Positions 21,709-35,600 of a stretch of 64,000 bases of DNA are shown one piece after another. Every line of letters begins with the position of its first letter. Position 1 is the stretch's first letter. Source of the stretch: Liolophura sinensis (taxonomy: Eukaryota > Mollusca > Polyplacophora > Chitonida > Chitonidae). A program made the translations under genes and the position numbers. The notes beneath the pieces are model-generated. The model had not been told where the DNA came from. It worked only from the letters and a program-made list of their open reading frames with translations, and did not search any database. The stretch lies in contig NC_088299.1 of NCBI RefSeq assembly GCF_032854445.1, positions 13,323,608 through 13,387,607 of the forward strand. Reading direction: 5' to 3'.

Positions 21709-24302
21709 TTTTGTTCAAAGAGAAAAAAAAGGGTATTCAAAGTTCATGTAATATCCAAATGAAAAAAAGTTTCTGGATGAATTTACTTGCTCAGAGTTGG
21801 CATTTCTTACCCGATATTGAGATGTTCATCTGATTATGTCAGAATCGTGTTTGAGAAACCTGATTTTTGCCTTACACGAAGGACATGCTATTACAAAATA
21901 ACATTTCAATTAAAGAAAAACAGTCTGTTAGCATTTACATTTTTGATACATGAGTTCATGAACATTTGGAAATATTGTTTTTTTATAGTAACACTTATTG
22001 ATTTCAATACGACAGGCGTTGTACATGCACTGTCATACCTGACCTCCCAAGTTGTAATTATGCAACCTTGTAAGATATTGTCCGACTTCTTGTTTGTATT
22101 TATTCAAGTTTGGGTCAGACAGTGGACTCTTAATTTATTCCGTATGAGAGCTGGTATTGTGCTGTAAAGTTTTCTGGGAATTTGTTATCATGTAAGTTTA
22201 GCTAGTCTCTCGGTAGCTTTGGGTTAATATTGCTCTTTAACTATCCATGGACTTCTGGCTATCTGAAGACAGCTGGATGTGCTGTGCTGCAGGATGTTTT
22301 CTTGAATGAATTGATGTGTACACTTCTGTGTAATGTTTAGTGTTTTACATGATATGTACATGTACATACAGTGCTGGTAATACTGGAAATCAGTACAAAT
22401 GTACTGAAACATTTTGGAAATCAGCTGGCTGGTTGTAAACAATTTTCATACTTTGCTCATGCATTTGGTGTGCTTATTTTTTCTCAGCTATCCTCCATTT
22501 TTGATTTATCAGTCTCTTTTGAATTGTTTTCTTTTCTTCAAATGGTGTTAAAAATATAAAGGGCTTGAGTATTTCTTTTCTGAAGTTCATCTTTTAATAA
22601 CCAGCAGCAAAATTAATCCATGCATATCAAGTTCAAGGGAAGCATTAGCAGTATATCATGGAACTCCATGCAAGGGGAGATAACTCTGTTTAGCCATGCC
22701 GACAGTTACATTTGAAAGCCCAAATTCAGCAAATGTAAATATACCCTTTTCTTGATGTTGATACGTTTGGTTATATTACTTTATGTTACTCAAAAACAAC
22801 AACAAAAGTGGATTATGTTAATACCAGCTTTACTGTGTATTGTTTGCTAAGTACATCTGCTATTGTTTGTGTCTTACATATGCTGTTCAATAGAAAAAAG
22901 TTCACAATCATTTTTCGTGTGTTACTCGTTTCCCTTATATGTACGTGTCAGAAAAGGGTTATTTGTATGTTAATCTGGCCATAGGGTGACTTGCGACACC
23001 TACCAGTTGGGTGCAACAACAAAGTCCACCTATGCAAAATGGTTAGAGCAAAAAGTTCGATAAAACCTTGCAATCATGAGCAACTCTGGCCAACTTGCTG
23101 CAAGCACACTAAACTGGGTACAGCTGTATGCTGTGAGTTATAGAAAAGTAACTCACTTGTTCAACTTCGATGCCTGAGCAGATGCTCCCAGTTACTCCTA
23201 TATGTAGTTGCTTCAAGTTGCGAAAAGCCGAGTTGCTCCCTGTTGCAAGATCAATTTACACCCATCTTAATACATGACTGATTATGAATACATACAATAC
23301 ATATGTACAGAATGGTGTTATCAGTACGTTCATCTCCAAAATGAAATGAACAAAAGTTTCTAAGTCACATTGACAGTTGCTCTTTCGTATGTTAAAAGGT
23401 TGAGGTAGTGCAACTTAGTTTGCCATAGATGTTTAAAGGAGAAGAAAGCCTAAATATGATGCTAAAATCAGATGAAAGAGCATCAAAAACTTATTTGCAA
23501 ATATGGTTTTCAGTATTTTTGTCGATTTTTATATTTTTGTACGGTGGATATTTGGGGCCACCTTTTGGTATTTGTCCTTGTTGCATAATAATGTTCTAAA
23601 TGAGGTTGTGATGCACATGTATTAAAATTGTTGGAATGTAAATTTGTTGTTTACATCCAAACATGCATTAAACCTGAATTACGATAATGTTTATGAATGT
23701 TAAAAATATAAATATAATCAAAATCAAAAATCAGGTTGAACACATTTGTTAGCAGTAGAAACCATCTCCTATTGCAAATATTATTATTGAACATGCATAA
23801 CATCCTCATTTATAACACTAAGACTTATATATACCAAAAGGTGATCCAAAATACCCACAATACAAAAATTATTGTCAAATGTCTTTTTCTCCTAAAAAAA
23901 AAATATTGAAGACCACACTTGCAACTATCTTTTTGCACTCTTTCCTCTGAGTTTTATGTGATTTTTATGTTTTCTCCACTTTAAATAACCTGTGAGTGAC
24001 ATGTTTTAAAGCTGCTAATGATCACAAACATGCAACCAATGTTTGGAGATTACCAAGCCCACACCAATTTAATTTGTTATTGTTTTTACGAGCAGAATGA
24101 AGTTGGTAGTTATAAAATAATGGTAAGCTGCTCCCATGGGTTTATCAATGGTGTCATTTCTGACCATTGACAGAAAATGTGCTTAAAATAAAGCAGTTTT
24201 GAAGAGATGTACAGTATGCCTCAAAAGGGACCTTTTTTTCATTTTTTAAGTCCATAAACTTGAAAAATATAAATTAAAAATTTAGCCATTAAGTGAGCCA
24301 TT
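21709..24302. other. SOCS6 3' flank and intergenic sequence
   Basis: No conserved coding sequence is seen. An AATAAA near 24187 is the first canonical plus-strand signal I noticed, which would imply a long SOCS6 3'UTR; a variant ATTAAA lies near 21907. Fragments resembling MITE family E occur near 23370-23425. A possible inverted-end element (AAAGGAGAA ends) lies at about 23436-23896, though the evidence is weak. Confidence 0.4.
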
Positions 24303-24383
24303 AAGCATATATGAAATAAGAGAAGCATATATGAAATAAGAGAAGCATATGTGAAATAAGAGAAGCATATGTGAAATAAGAGA
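24303..24383. repeat. 20-bp tandem repeat, four copies
   Basis: Four head-to-tail copies of a unit close to AAGCATATATGAAATAAGAG. The last two share the same single base change. Confidence 0.95.
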
Positions 24384-24439
24384 ACAGAAATCAGAAGACG
24401 TCTATTTCCTTGAACATTTGGTGATGCTGTTGGCATTTA

Positions 24440-26415
24440 GTGTCACTTGTCGAGTTATTACGGAGACAGGTGGTGGAGGCAACATGTACCTTGTTCAGTT
24501 ATTACTGAGACAGATGGTTGAGGAGACCCGTACCTTGTCCAGTTATTACTGAGACAGATGGTTGAGGAGACCTGTACCTTGTCCAGTTATTACTGAGACA
24601 GATGGTGGAGGAGACCTGTACCTTGTCCAGATATCACCGAGACAGATGGTGGAGGAGACCCGTACCTTGTCCAAGTATCACTGAGACAGATGGTTGAGGA
24701 GACCTGTACCTTGTCCAGATATTACTGAGACAGATGGTGGAGGAGACATGTACCTTGTCCGGTTATTACTTAGATAGGTGGTGGAGAAGACCTGTACCTT
24801 GTCTGGTTATTAGTGAGACAGGTGGTGGAGGAGACCTGTACGTTGTCCAGGTATCACTGAGACAGATGGTAGAAGAGACCTGTACCTTGTCCGGTTATCA
24901 CTGAGACAGATGGTGGAGAAGACCTGTACCTTGTCCGCTTAGTACTGAGACAGATGGAGGAGGAGACCTGTACCTTGTCCATTTATTACTGAGACAGATG
25001 ATGGAGGAGATGTGCACCTTGTCCATTTCTCACTTGAGACAGATGGTGGAGGAGACGTGTACCTTGTCCAGGTATTACAGTGACAGATGGTGGAGGAGAC
25101 CTGCACCTTGTCCAGTTCTCACTGAGACTGATGGTGGGGGAGACGTGTACCTTGTCCAGTTCTCACTTGAGACAGATGGTGGAGGAGACGTGCACCTTGT
25201 CCATTTCTCACTTGAGACAGATGGTGGAGGAGACGTGTACCTTGTCCAGTTCTCACTGAGACAGAAGGTGGAGGAGACCTGTACCTTGTCCAGGTATCAC
25301 TGAGATAGATGGTGCAGGAGACTGGTACCTTGTCCGGTTAGTACTGAGACAGATGGTGGAGAAGACCTGTACCTTGTCCAGGTATCGCAGAGACAGACAT
25401 TGGAGGAGACCTGTACCTTGTCCAGTTCTCACTGAGACAGAAGGTGGAGGAGACGTGTACCTTGTCCAGGTATCACTGAGACAGATGGTGGAGGAGACCT
25501 GTACCTTGTCCATTTATTACTGAGACAGATGGTGGAGGAGACATGCACCTTGTCCATTTCTCACTTGAGACAGATGGTGGAGGAGACGTGTACCTTGTCC
25601 AGTTCTCAATGAGACAGATGGTGGAGGAGACGTGTACCTTGTCCAGTTCTCACTGAGACAGATGGTGGAGGAGGCGTGTACCTTGTTTGGTTAGTACTGA
25701 GACAGATGGTGGAGGAGACGTGTACCTTGTCCGGGTATTACAGTGACAGATGATGGAGTAGACCTGTACCTTGTCCAGTTATTACTGAGACAGATGGTGG
25801 AGGAGACCTGCACCTTGTCCAGTTCTCACTTGAGACTGATGGTGGAGAAGACCTGTACCTTGTTTGGTTATTACTGAGACAGATGGTGGAGGAGACCTGT
25901 ACCTTGTTTGGTTATTACTGAGACAGATGGTGGAGGAGACCTGTACCTTGTCCAGGTATCACTGAGACATGGTGGAGGAGACCTGTACCTTGCCCAGGTA
26001 TCACAGAGATGGATGGTGCAGGAGACCTGTACCTTGTTTGGTTATTACTGAGACAGATGGTGGAGGAGACCTGTACCTTGTCCAGTTAGTACTGAGACAG
26101 ATGGTGGAGGAGACTTGTACCTTGTTTGGTTATTACTGAGACAGATGGTGGGGGGGGAGACCTGTACCTTGTCCAGTTAATACTGAGGCAGATGGAGGAG
26201 ACCAGTACCTTGTCCAGTTCTCACTGAGACAGATGGTGGAGGAGACTTGTACCTTGTTCAGTTATTACTGAGACAGATGGTGGGGGAGACCTGTACCTTG
26301 TCCAGTTATTGCTGAGGCAGATGGTCGAGGAGACCTGTACCTTGTCCATTTATTACTGAGACAGATGGTGGATGAGATGTGTACCTTGGTCAATTATTAC
26401 TGAGACAGATGGTGG
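24440..26415. repeat. 44-bp minisatellite array, about 2 kb
   Basis: About 45 copies of a 44-bp unit with core ACTGAGACAGATGGTGGAGG and TGTACCTTGTCCAG. Copies vary by substitutions and small indels, and an interspersed variant has TTCTCACTTGAGAC. It fills the gap between SOCS6 and the 3' end of UBA2, ending about 75 bp from the likely UBA2 polyadenylation signal. Open frames here are repeat read-through, and 44 is not a multiple of three. Confidence 0.95.
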
Positions 26416-26490
26416 AGACTTTTGTTTCATAATAGCATGTAAAATGAATTGAAGATAATTTACAAAGACATAGCATTGATTCATTTGTTT

Positions 26491-26496
26491 TTTATT
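26491..26496 (-). terminator. Probable UBA2 polyadenylation signal
   Basis: TTTATT on the plus strand reads AATAAA on the UBA2 strand, about 155 bases past the stop codon. Confidence 0.5.
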
Positions 26497-26648
26497 TCAC
26501 TTGTGAAGTACTATTATAACGTGGAAAATCAGAAATATGTCTTTCTGATCAGTATGAAAAGGTGATATTCTGATAAAGTCTCCATATTACGAAGGTTATG
26601 ATTTCATCAAAACATATCAAAATTTATGATCTACAATGATGTAATTGG

Positions 26649-29600
26649 TTAAAGTACAATTGTTTCTGTAGGGTTGGCTTCGTCAACCGATTTGGACCTT
26701 TTTGCTGTTTCAGCTTCAATATCAGAGTCTGCTTTACGTTTCTGGCCACGAGATTCTTTTTCCATGGCAACATCATCATCTTCCAAAATAACCATGTCAT
26801 CATCACTTTCAACCACATTTGTGTCTACAATTTAAAAAAAACACATTTAAGAGATGAACTCTGAAGAATATTTTGTTTTTATCACTTCAGATCAATAGCA
26901 AGAGCTGGATTTGAGCCTGAACAGAGGGACAATCGGAACAGTACACTTCAGATGACTGAACGAGGAAGGATCACCGATCTTAACAAATACTAAAAGGTTT
27001 AAACACAGCCAGCTTTACTTTCAACACCTCCAACTCCTGTAACTTTTGTTTTTTAATACCAACTGCCAATACATGTTACTGAATCCAAATTAGTGTAACC
27101 CTCACTTGAATAAAACTTCCCTTTCAATCTTTCTCTACCATCATAAAAGAGAAATACTCTCCAACATTAAAACCCAATCAAATAAGCAAAAAATGAATTC
27201 CCTGTTCATTCTTCAAGTGAAAACCACTTCTGTGTTTTGCCATACTGAGGTAAACAAATAGTTAACCTTCCAAAAGAATGGAAATTTTTATAGTGACATG
27301 AAAAGTCAGGAGGTTTGTCAGGAATCGGACGAAAATTGGTGGTTTACTCCAGTTTTCTTCATGCAAAAAATGATCATGAGTACAGAGTTACACACCAATC
27401 AAATGAATAAATAGATTTTACACTGCATTCAACAATACTGACACATTTGTTTACCACAAACAGGTGTGAAAAGAGAAAAGAAACTGACCACTGGCCTGAG
27501 TTTCCTTCTGGTCACCACCCCCTGCTTCTGCTCCATTCCCTTCATCCTTCTGCTTAGCTCTCAACTCCTCCAAATCTCCAACTAGCCCAAACTCCTTCTC
27601 CTCATCCAATTTTTCTCTGCAACAGAGCAAAACTATTCAGTATAATATTTGTTAACTTGTTTGTCTGTGTCTAAAGTATCAATGAAGACAAATCTCTACT
27701 TTCCATATGTAAAATGTATTAGCCTTCCATTTTGTGATACGGCCCACTATAAATTTTGTCTTATGTTAATCAAAATTTGTGAATCAAATGAAAATTTACA
27801 TGTGATATGATCTCAGCTTTCAATGTGATCTTCGATTGGTTTAAGACAACAGCTGAAATATTTCTCGAAATACTAAACTTCACCCCTCCCATCCCCTTCA
27901 CCCTTTTCCACCCACTATCAGAAACCAAAACAAAAAATAAATCCCATTTAATCCAATTCAAGGACACTGCTGACATTTTTCTAAATTTGTACAATGATTC
28001 TTTTTCCACCATTTTGCAGAAAACATAACCACTGTTTATCCCTGCAAAGATTGTACATAAAGATATAGACACGTTAAAACAATCACATCAACAAGAATTT
28101 ATTGAAGTAAGAAAAAAGGATTAAAATCATGCAAATAGACTGGGAGCTTTATGTTGAATGCAAACAATGATGTGGGTATCAGTCTAGATCAGATTCGGAA
28201 TGATTTCCTTCTGATTTTTTTTGCCGCTGGGAATCATTTGATGGAAGGAGGAAACCTTAGTGTCCGCAGTAAATCTCCATATGTCCATCGAGTACTTATC
28301 AAACCTCTTGACATTAAGTAATGGCCAAAGCAGTGAGAACTGGACAACAGTGAGAACTGGCCTACAGTGAGAACTGGACTACAGTGAGAACTGGCCTACA
28401 GTGAAAACTGGACTACAGTGAAAACTGGCCTACAGTGAGAACTGGACTACAGTGAGAACTGGCCTACAGTGAGAATTGGCCTACAGTGAGAACTGGCCTA
28501 CAGTGAGAACTGGACTACACTGAGTCTCAGTGAACCGCCCCATTTAAAACAAGGCTTTCACCAAATGAGTCAGAAAAATCCCTACACTTAAGTTGAATGT
28601 GATGTACATTTCAAACATCAATTGCTTGTACAGACTTCCCCTCAACATCTGGGGTTTGTATTACAAAGCTGTAGAAAACTGCTTCAAACCCAGTGGAAGT
28701 GTCCACTAGGTGAAACTTGCAACTGCTTTGTAATTGTAATTGTAATTCTTAATTTGTTTATCGAGGATTTCCCACAGCTCTATAGCCAAGAGGGGATCTC
28801 CTCAACATAAAATCAACGTATATACACCAACATAGAAAACAAAGAGAACAAATGACATGTACATGTACAGAATAAGGTGATAGGAACAAAGAAAGATCAA
28901 AATCAAATCATATTACTGTTGGGCTTGGATGGTGAATCTGTTGGACATGCTTATAAAATTATGTACAGATTTTAAGATCAACTGATTATTATTCACGCTT
29001 AGTTCAGGTGAACCAAATAAGAGTAAAGTACAAATGTGTTTAGAACAACTAGTGAAAAATACAGAAGGGTGAACTCCAGGAGATATAATTCTAAAGATGC
29101 TTTTTAGCAGCCCTGTGAAAATGATCACTATCAGGCTCTACATATATTTACAACTATATGATTATAGAGGATAGTCGTCCCATCATCTATACACAGGATT
29201 TTGATTTATTTGACTGGTCATTTACGCCGCACTCAAGAATATTTCACCTCTTCGATGGAGGCCAGCATTAGGGTGGCAGGGACCCAGGCAGAGCTCACAA
29301 CTATCTGTAGGTTGCTGGCAGACTTTCCCACGTACAAAGAAATTCACACAGTTTTATGATGCTTGCATAGACTGTATTTGATCCCACAGAGATCATTCAG
29401 TCATCATGCTCTCATGCTAACCCCTTTTACACACTGGAGACATAGTCATAAGTTTTCTCACCCTCCATCACTCTTGGAAGCAGCAAGTTCATTCTTTCAT
29501 TCTCAATTACAAGTGCACTTACACATGAGCAATGTTAATGACAATGTTGTAATTCTGCAAGAAATCATCTGCCTTCAACCTTGATCCGTTTGCAATTCCA

Positions 29601-32600
29601 AAGTCAGACAGCATTTTTTCAGCATTCCCTGTCAAAGCAAGCAAAAAAGGTGTACAAAATGTATTGTGATTGACAGCTCTTTAACATTTCAGAGGCCATT
29701 AATTATTTATGTTTTTGACGTCTTTTAAAATACCACTTTTAATTAGTTCTGTACTTCAATGATGAGCTATTAAGTGAACATATTTACTGTGTATTTACAT
29801 TATTTTATTGATATTTAATGTAATACACATTTCTCCCTCACACGATGGCAGTCACTTATTATTGGTGGGCGAGGGGGGAGGGGAGGGGGAGGATTTTTTG
29901 GTGCCGCAGTGAAGATGACAAATAAAATTATGATAATGGTAATAATAACGTGACACTGTCATTACGTTGCAATTTATAGTCCTGGCCTATTAAAATATCA
30001 TGCTGAAGACACCAACTATGACACCCTACCGCATCATATTACACTGACACCTTTGTGCCAATAATGAGCTGACCAATTCATATGTACCCAATTATTCAAT
30101 CTTTTCAACCACATTTGGAAGCAAATTTTGGAAACATTCTGAGAGAACAATGGGGTGTAGATAAATAATTTGCAGTTTTATGAACCTTGCCTCTTTAAGT
30201 ACACAAAAAATCATTTTTAGTGTCACTTTCATAATAGCTGTATGCATAAATTCCACTGAAAAAAGTGCTTTAGTCGTTGGAAAGGTTGAAGATTTAAATT
30301 ACTGGTAGGTCCTAAGCAATCTGTTGTGGTTTTGCTTTTGTCAATTCTTCATAATTCTGATTTCTTGTTGTTCCTTTTTTTTTTCCAGCACTTATCCTGA
30401 AAAGGTTCTAGACATTAGGATTTGTTCGAAATCCCCAATTTGTATAATTTGATTACCTTCTGTTTCACCTTCTTCACTTGAGATTATAATTGTTCCTGAA
30501 ATCACCAAAACAACTAAATTAATTTACCAAATATACATGAAAGTACAAAGACAAAGAGCCTGTACTAAAATCCTATTTGTTCGTTAAAATCAGTAAAAGC
30601 CTTATCTATATGCAGTAATTTTGTAGGATTTTAAAACATAGGATTTAAACAATTTTAAACAATGATCACATGAAGTGTTCCACCCACTATGAGGTTATCT
30701 ACTCAGTTGCCAACTTTCATAGTAGACCCAGTGTGTTTACTGTGCGAAAAAAAAGGTGTCAAAAAAATTCTGAATTACTGAATTTCACCTAAAGTTTGGC
30801 AAGTAAAAATGCACTTTGCACATAAATGTTTCAAAATTACACTTTTGATGCCAACACTTCTGCTAGTAAATCAATCAAACTCCACAAAAAGGTGAATAAA
30901 TGAAGCAGAATCAAGAAAAATGTGTCGCTTTAAAAATGCCTAAAGGAGAAGACAGCACCTGGCTAAAACATATTTCAATCGAAAGCCAGATACTCAAGCT
31001 TTCCAAAAAGTATCATACTTTATCATTTTAATGAGATTTCACCGAATAACATGTAGAACAAAATGACAATATTGCACAAATGGCTGGTGTCAGTCAAGGT
31101 AGCCATCATGAGAATTTTATCCAATCAAACATGTTACTATCAGATTGCGTAGCCTAAGCTGTGATATAGTCGTTACCTATTCACTCCATGAAGTGACATA
31201 TGATAACACAGAACTACTGCACAAGACATCATTTTGTGATCGTTTACAACGATTTAGTTACGTGTAGCCAGTGGGCCACTTCACAAAATATTGCGGGGCA
31301 GGTTTGTATTATTTACATATCACCGCATACATAAAATCAGTTGACTTACAAGCCGTGTAAAATTCAACGACGGCATCACAAATTATGTCAGACAGTATAA
31401 CATACTGTCCTTGCCCAAACCGCATTCATCTCTCCAAATAAACATATTTTCATTCATTTTAGCATTTAGTCAGCAGTTTCTAAATAACAAATATCACAGT
31501 CAGTGCAAAATTTAAGGGATGCCGAAGGTTTATGGAAATGAGAAGACGGCATCTCACCGGACAACACTTAAAATTAATTAAATCTCACGATACAATTTTT
31601 TTCTCTGAATTTATTTACAACTGAAGAATTTAAATTTTGCTCATTCATACAAGGGACATTTTTTTTTCTTTTATAAAACACAGTAAAATTATGACATCCG
31701 CGATAATTAGGTCAGCATTTCTTTCATCATGTTTCAGAAATGAGCATGAATCTAGTTGTACAACAATCCTATTGTAATTTTGTAAACATTTAATAGGGAT
31801 CAAAATCACCAGCACAACACCTCCGTCGGCCACGACCTGAACCCGGAATACCTCCGCCGAACATCTGCAACTAGGGTATTGGAACAGGATCGCTGGAGTT
31901 CGTTGTAAATGACACAGTAAGCCTGCTGTATCAACAGTTCGAGCAAGAAGAAATGTTTCCAAGAAAACTACATTTATCACTTGGGTCTTAAGTCTAGATT
32001 TATCGCCGAAGTCCACAGCTTTCAGCTGGCACTGTCTTCACTTTAACTTGTGCAGCCACTCGTACATGTTAGTTGTGTAGTACCATCTAGGTATTGCAAC
32101 AGTGCCATGCAGCTGTGCCACAATATTGCTGTTTTTTTGTTTCTGTTTTTTTTATTTTCAAAATTTTTTGTGTATTTTCTTGCACAATAATAAAGAGTTA
32201 AGAATCACTGGATACCACCACTGTGTAACGAACTCTCACCTTTTCCATCTTCTATTTCCACATCGGGAGCCACCATTCCCAGCTGTCCTTTGAGTATCTG
32301 TCAAAAGAGATGCAGCCGTACAATGACTTAGGTATTGAATACTTAAACTGGTGTTTTACTGCATTTCCATTTATTTGAAAGATAAAAAGGTGAAACCTTC
32401 AGCTTTTGTAAAAATCTTGAATACACGTTAACATGTATGAAGCTGCTGCAACTTTCTTAGTCAAAATCAGTCTTTTGTGCAACTGGGATTTTTTAATGTT
32501 GTATGCTAGTGTTAGGATGTTGAAATGGATTCCATCAGTCTTACAACCATATGTAGTTCATGTGACATAAATGACTCGCAGATTTATTTGCTTTATTTGA

Positions 32601-35600
32601 CAGGTGTTTTACACCGTACTCAAGAATATTTCACTTCTGTGATGGCGGCCAGCATTATGGTTGGAGGATACCGGGCAGGGCCCAGGGGAAAGCTATGACA
32701 ATCTTCAAGTTACAGGCAGACCTTCTCACTTACGTCTGAAAAGGAAGCCAGCATGAGCTGGACTTAAACTCACAGCGACTGCATTGGTGGGAGGTACCTG
32801 GGTCATAGCGCCACGCTGGCGTGCTAGCTCCTTTGATCAAGAAAGCCCCTAACTCAAAGATGACACTTCCAAGACATCTATAACATGTAAAATGTCTTTG
32901 CTTGCTTCACCAACTTTAGCTGTCCTGATGTGTGTGGTTTACTTCACTTTTGGGTCATTCCATGTCAAATCAGCCCAAAAAAAGTTTTTTTTGTGGTGAC
33001 CCTCTTGGGTTTTGCTAAAAAATTTCTTTAACATTCCTTGACATATATGAGGAAGGTTTCCCAAGTTATAGCCTCAAATTCCACGTGGTTTTTGAGATAT
33101 GACCACATAAAAAATCAACTTTGCTGCAGGACAAAAAGCGGACTTTACCTCGCTTTTGTCTTATCTGATCCCCATGCTGACAGTTGAACTCCTCTTTGAA
33201 ATTTTTTCCACATCCAGATATATCTGTAAGCCAACTATGGTAGAAAATTGAAGAGTTTCTCAACTCCTTCTACTGAAATTAAATTTTTGAAAAAGCCAAC
33301 GATTTGATATACGTCTTGTTAGCATAACCTATATACAGGCAATGTCAAAAAGTTATTTAAAGTATTTTTATAACCACAAATGTTTATATAATCTTGAATT
33401 TTCAACCAGTTAGCTAATAGATATATCTAGATGTGGAAAAAATTTCAAAGAGGTGTTTAACTGTTAACATGGGGATCAGTTAAGACAAAATTAAGGTAAA
33501 ATGTCCACTTTTTTGTCCTGCAACAAAGTTCAGACACCAACTACAAGAATAATAATACCTCAAAGTGGTCAGAATTTCTTCTGCAAATTGTCATATACAT
33601 CAATAATATTAATCAGGCAGCAAATATCTACTAAATCTATCACACGACCTATGGCAACTCACAGAAAATACAAAATAGTATACATACGTTGAACGAAACA
33701 TGATTTTTTGGGGCATATATCTCAAAAAGTATTGAAGATGTTTATTTTTTGATTCCATATCCTGAAAGCCAGGGTAGAAAACACCCTGTAGGTAGATTTT
33801 CAGACTTCTAGGCCCACTGAATTGGAAGTTATGGTCTTCCAAAAATGCCTCCAGTACAAATATCCTGTTCGCAACAGCTGAAAATGAACTACAGGGTGTT
33901 GAATAGATGGTCCTATCACAAAAAACACTTGGAATTTGGGCCTACAACTTGGGAAACCTTCTTCATATGTGTCAAGGAATTTTTAAGAATTTTTTCAGCA
34001 CAACAGCCGGCTGAAATGACATGGAATGACCCTTTAACTGTCCAGATGTGTGTGGTTTACTTCACTTAACTGACCAGATGTGTGTGGTTTACTTCACTTT
34101 AACTGTACAGATGTGTGTGGTTTACTTCACTTAACTGACCAGATGTGTGTGGTTTACTTCACTTTAACTGTACAGATGTGTGTGGTTTACTTCACTTTAA
34201 CTGTCCAGATGTGTGTGGTTTACTTCACTTAACTGACCAGATGTGTGTGGTTTACTTCACTTTAACTGTCCGGATGTGTGTGGTTTACTTCACTTTAACT
34301 GACCAGATGTGTTTGGTTTACCTCACTTTAACTGTCCAGATGTGTGTGGTTTACTTCATTTTTACTGACCAGATGTGTGTGGTTTACTTCACTTTAACTG
34401 TCCGGATGTGTGTGGTTTACTTCACTTTAACTGACGAGATATGTGAGGTTTACCTCACTTTAACTGTCCAGATGTGTGTGGTTTACTTCATTTTAACTGA
34501 CCAGATGTGTTTGGTTTACCTCACTTTAACTGACCAGATGTGTGTGGTTTACTTCACTTTAACTGACGAGATATGTGAGGTTTACCTCACTTTAACTGTC
34601 CAGATGTGTGTGGTTTACTTCATTTTTACTGACCAGATGTGTGTGGTTTACTTCACTTTAACTGTCCAGATGTGTGTGGTTTACCTCACTTTAACTGTCC
34701 AGATATGTGTGGTGTACTTCAATTTAGTGCAATTTTTAGAGGATATTGCACAGTGAAGGTTGAACACCACAAATATTGTTTGAGTGAGAGGTGGAAATCA
34801 TAACCTGCAAGACATGAAGCGTCGAGTGGATTATCATTTCTACCTTTCACGAGAACAATATTTGTGGTGTTTAACCTTCACTGTGCAATATTCTATTTAT
34901 TATTTATATCCTGACATTTTCTCTACATGTATCAGTTTATATGCTGCATCTGTGAAACAAATAAGCAATGTGCCATCTTCATCATATTTCTGATTCTATT
35001 CATACACGCTGCAAAATGTAATAACAAAAGTGATATCTAACTAGTGAAGATATCCTTTTTATTAGTGAAGGAAATACTGGGAATTCACTGACGTATAAAA
35101 AATAAATACATCTTTTTCATTGGTTGGTAAACTACAGGGTTTCACAAAGAATGACTACACAGACTAATGCCCTCTGAATATGGCTAAACAAATACCTTAC
35201 CAAAAGGTTGAAGAATTAAAGGGGTTCAGTGATAGCTAAATCGCAGTTGGCTATAAACAATAACTATCTACAGACCACACAGATAACTGTTTACAAATCA
35301 TACACATGCAATAAGGTAGGAATAAAGGTTGTTACCCTCTCTTCCAATGTTTTGATGCTGATTTTTCCCGTGTTCAGGACAAGGTTGACTTCAGGCTTTG
35401 CAGAGCACACATAGCACTTAGGGTTGGCTTTTTCCAGCAAACAGGGGACTAGTAGCTTCTTACGGGGGTTGGGCTGACGATTTAAGTACACCTGAAAACG
35501 ATGAATAACTTAATTTATATATTTATTTGATTGGTGTTTTCCACCATGTTCAAGAATATTTCATATTTATTCGACAGTGGCCAGCATTATGGTGTGTGGA

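Noticed and set aside
24998-25513. Open frames on both strands in the 44-bp array
   Set aside because: They are tandem-repeat read-through, and frames shift between copies.
28330-28522. CRISPR-like regular repeat spacing
   Set aside because: These and the other arrays are direct tandem repeats without unique spacers, in a eukaryotic intron-rich context.
31645-32016. 123-codon minus-strand open frame in UBA2 intron 14
   Set aside because: No recognisable motif, and it lies in an intron whose flanking exons already join in phase without it.
34145-34756. 203-codon plus-strand frame with an 11-residue period
   Set aside because: It is the read-through of a 33-bp minisatellite opposite to UBA2 in an intron. 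No start context or conserved flanking sequence supports a gene.
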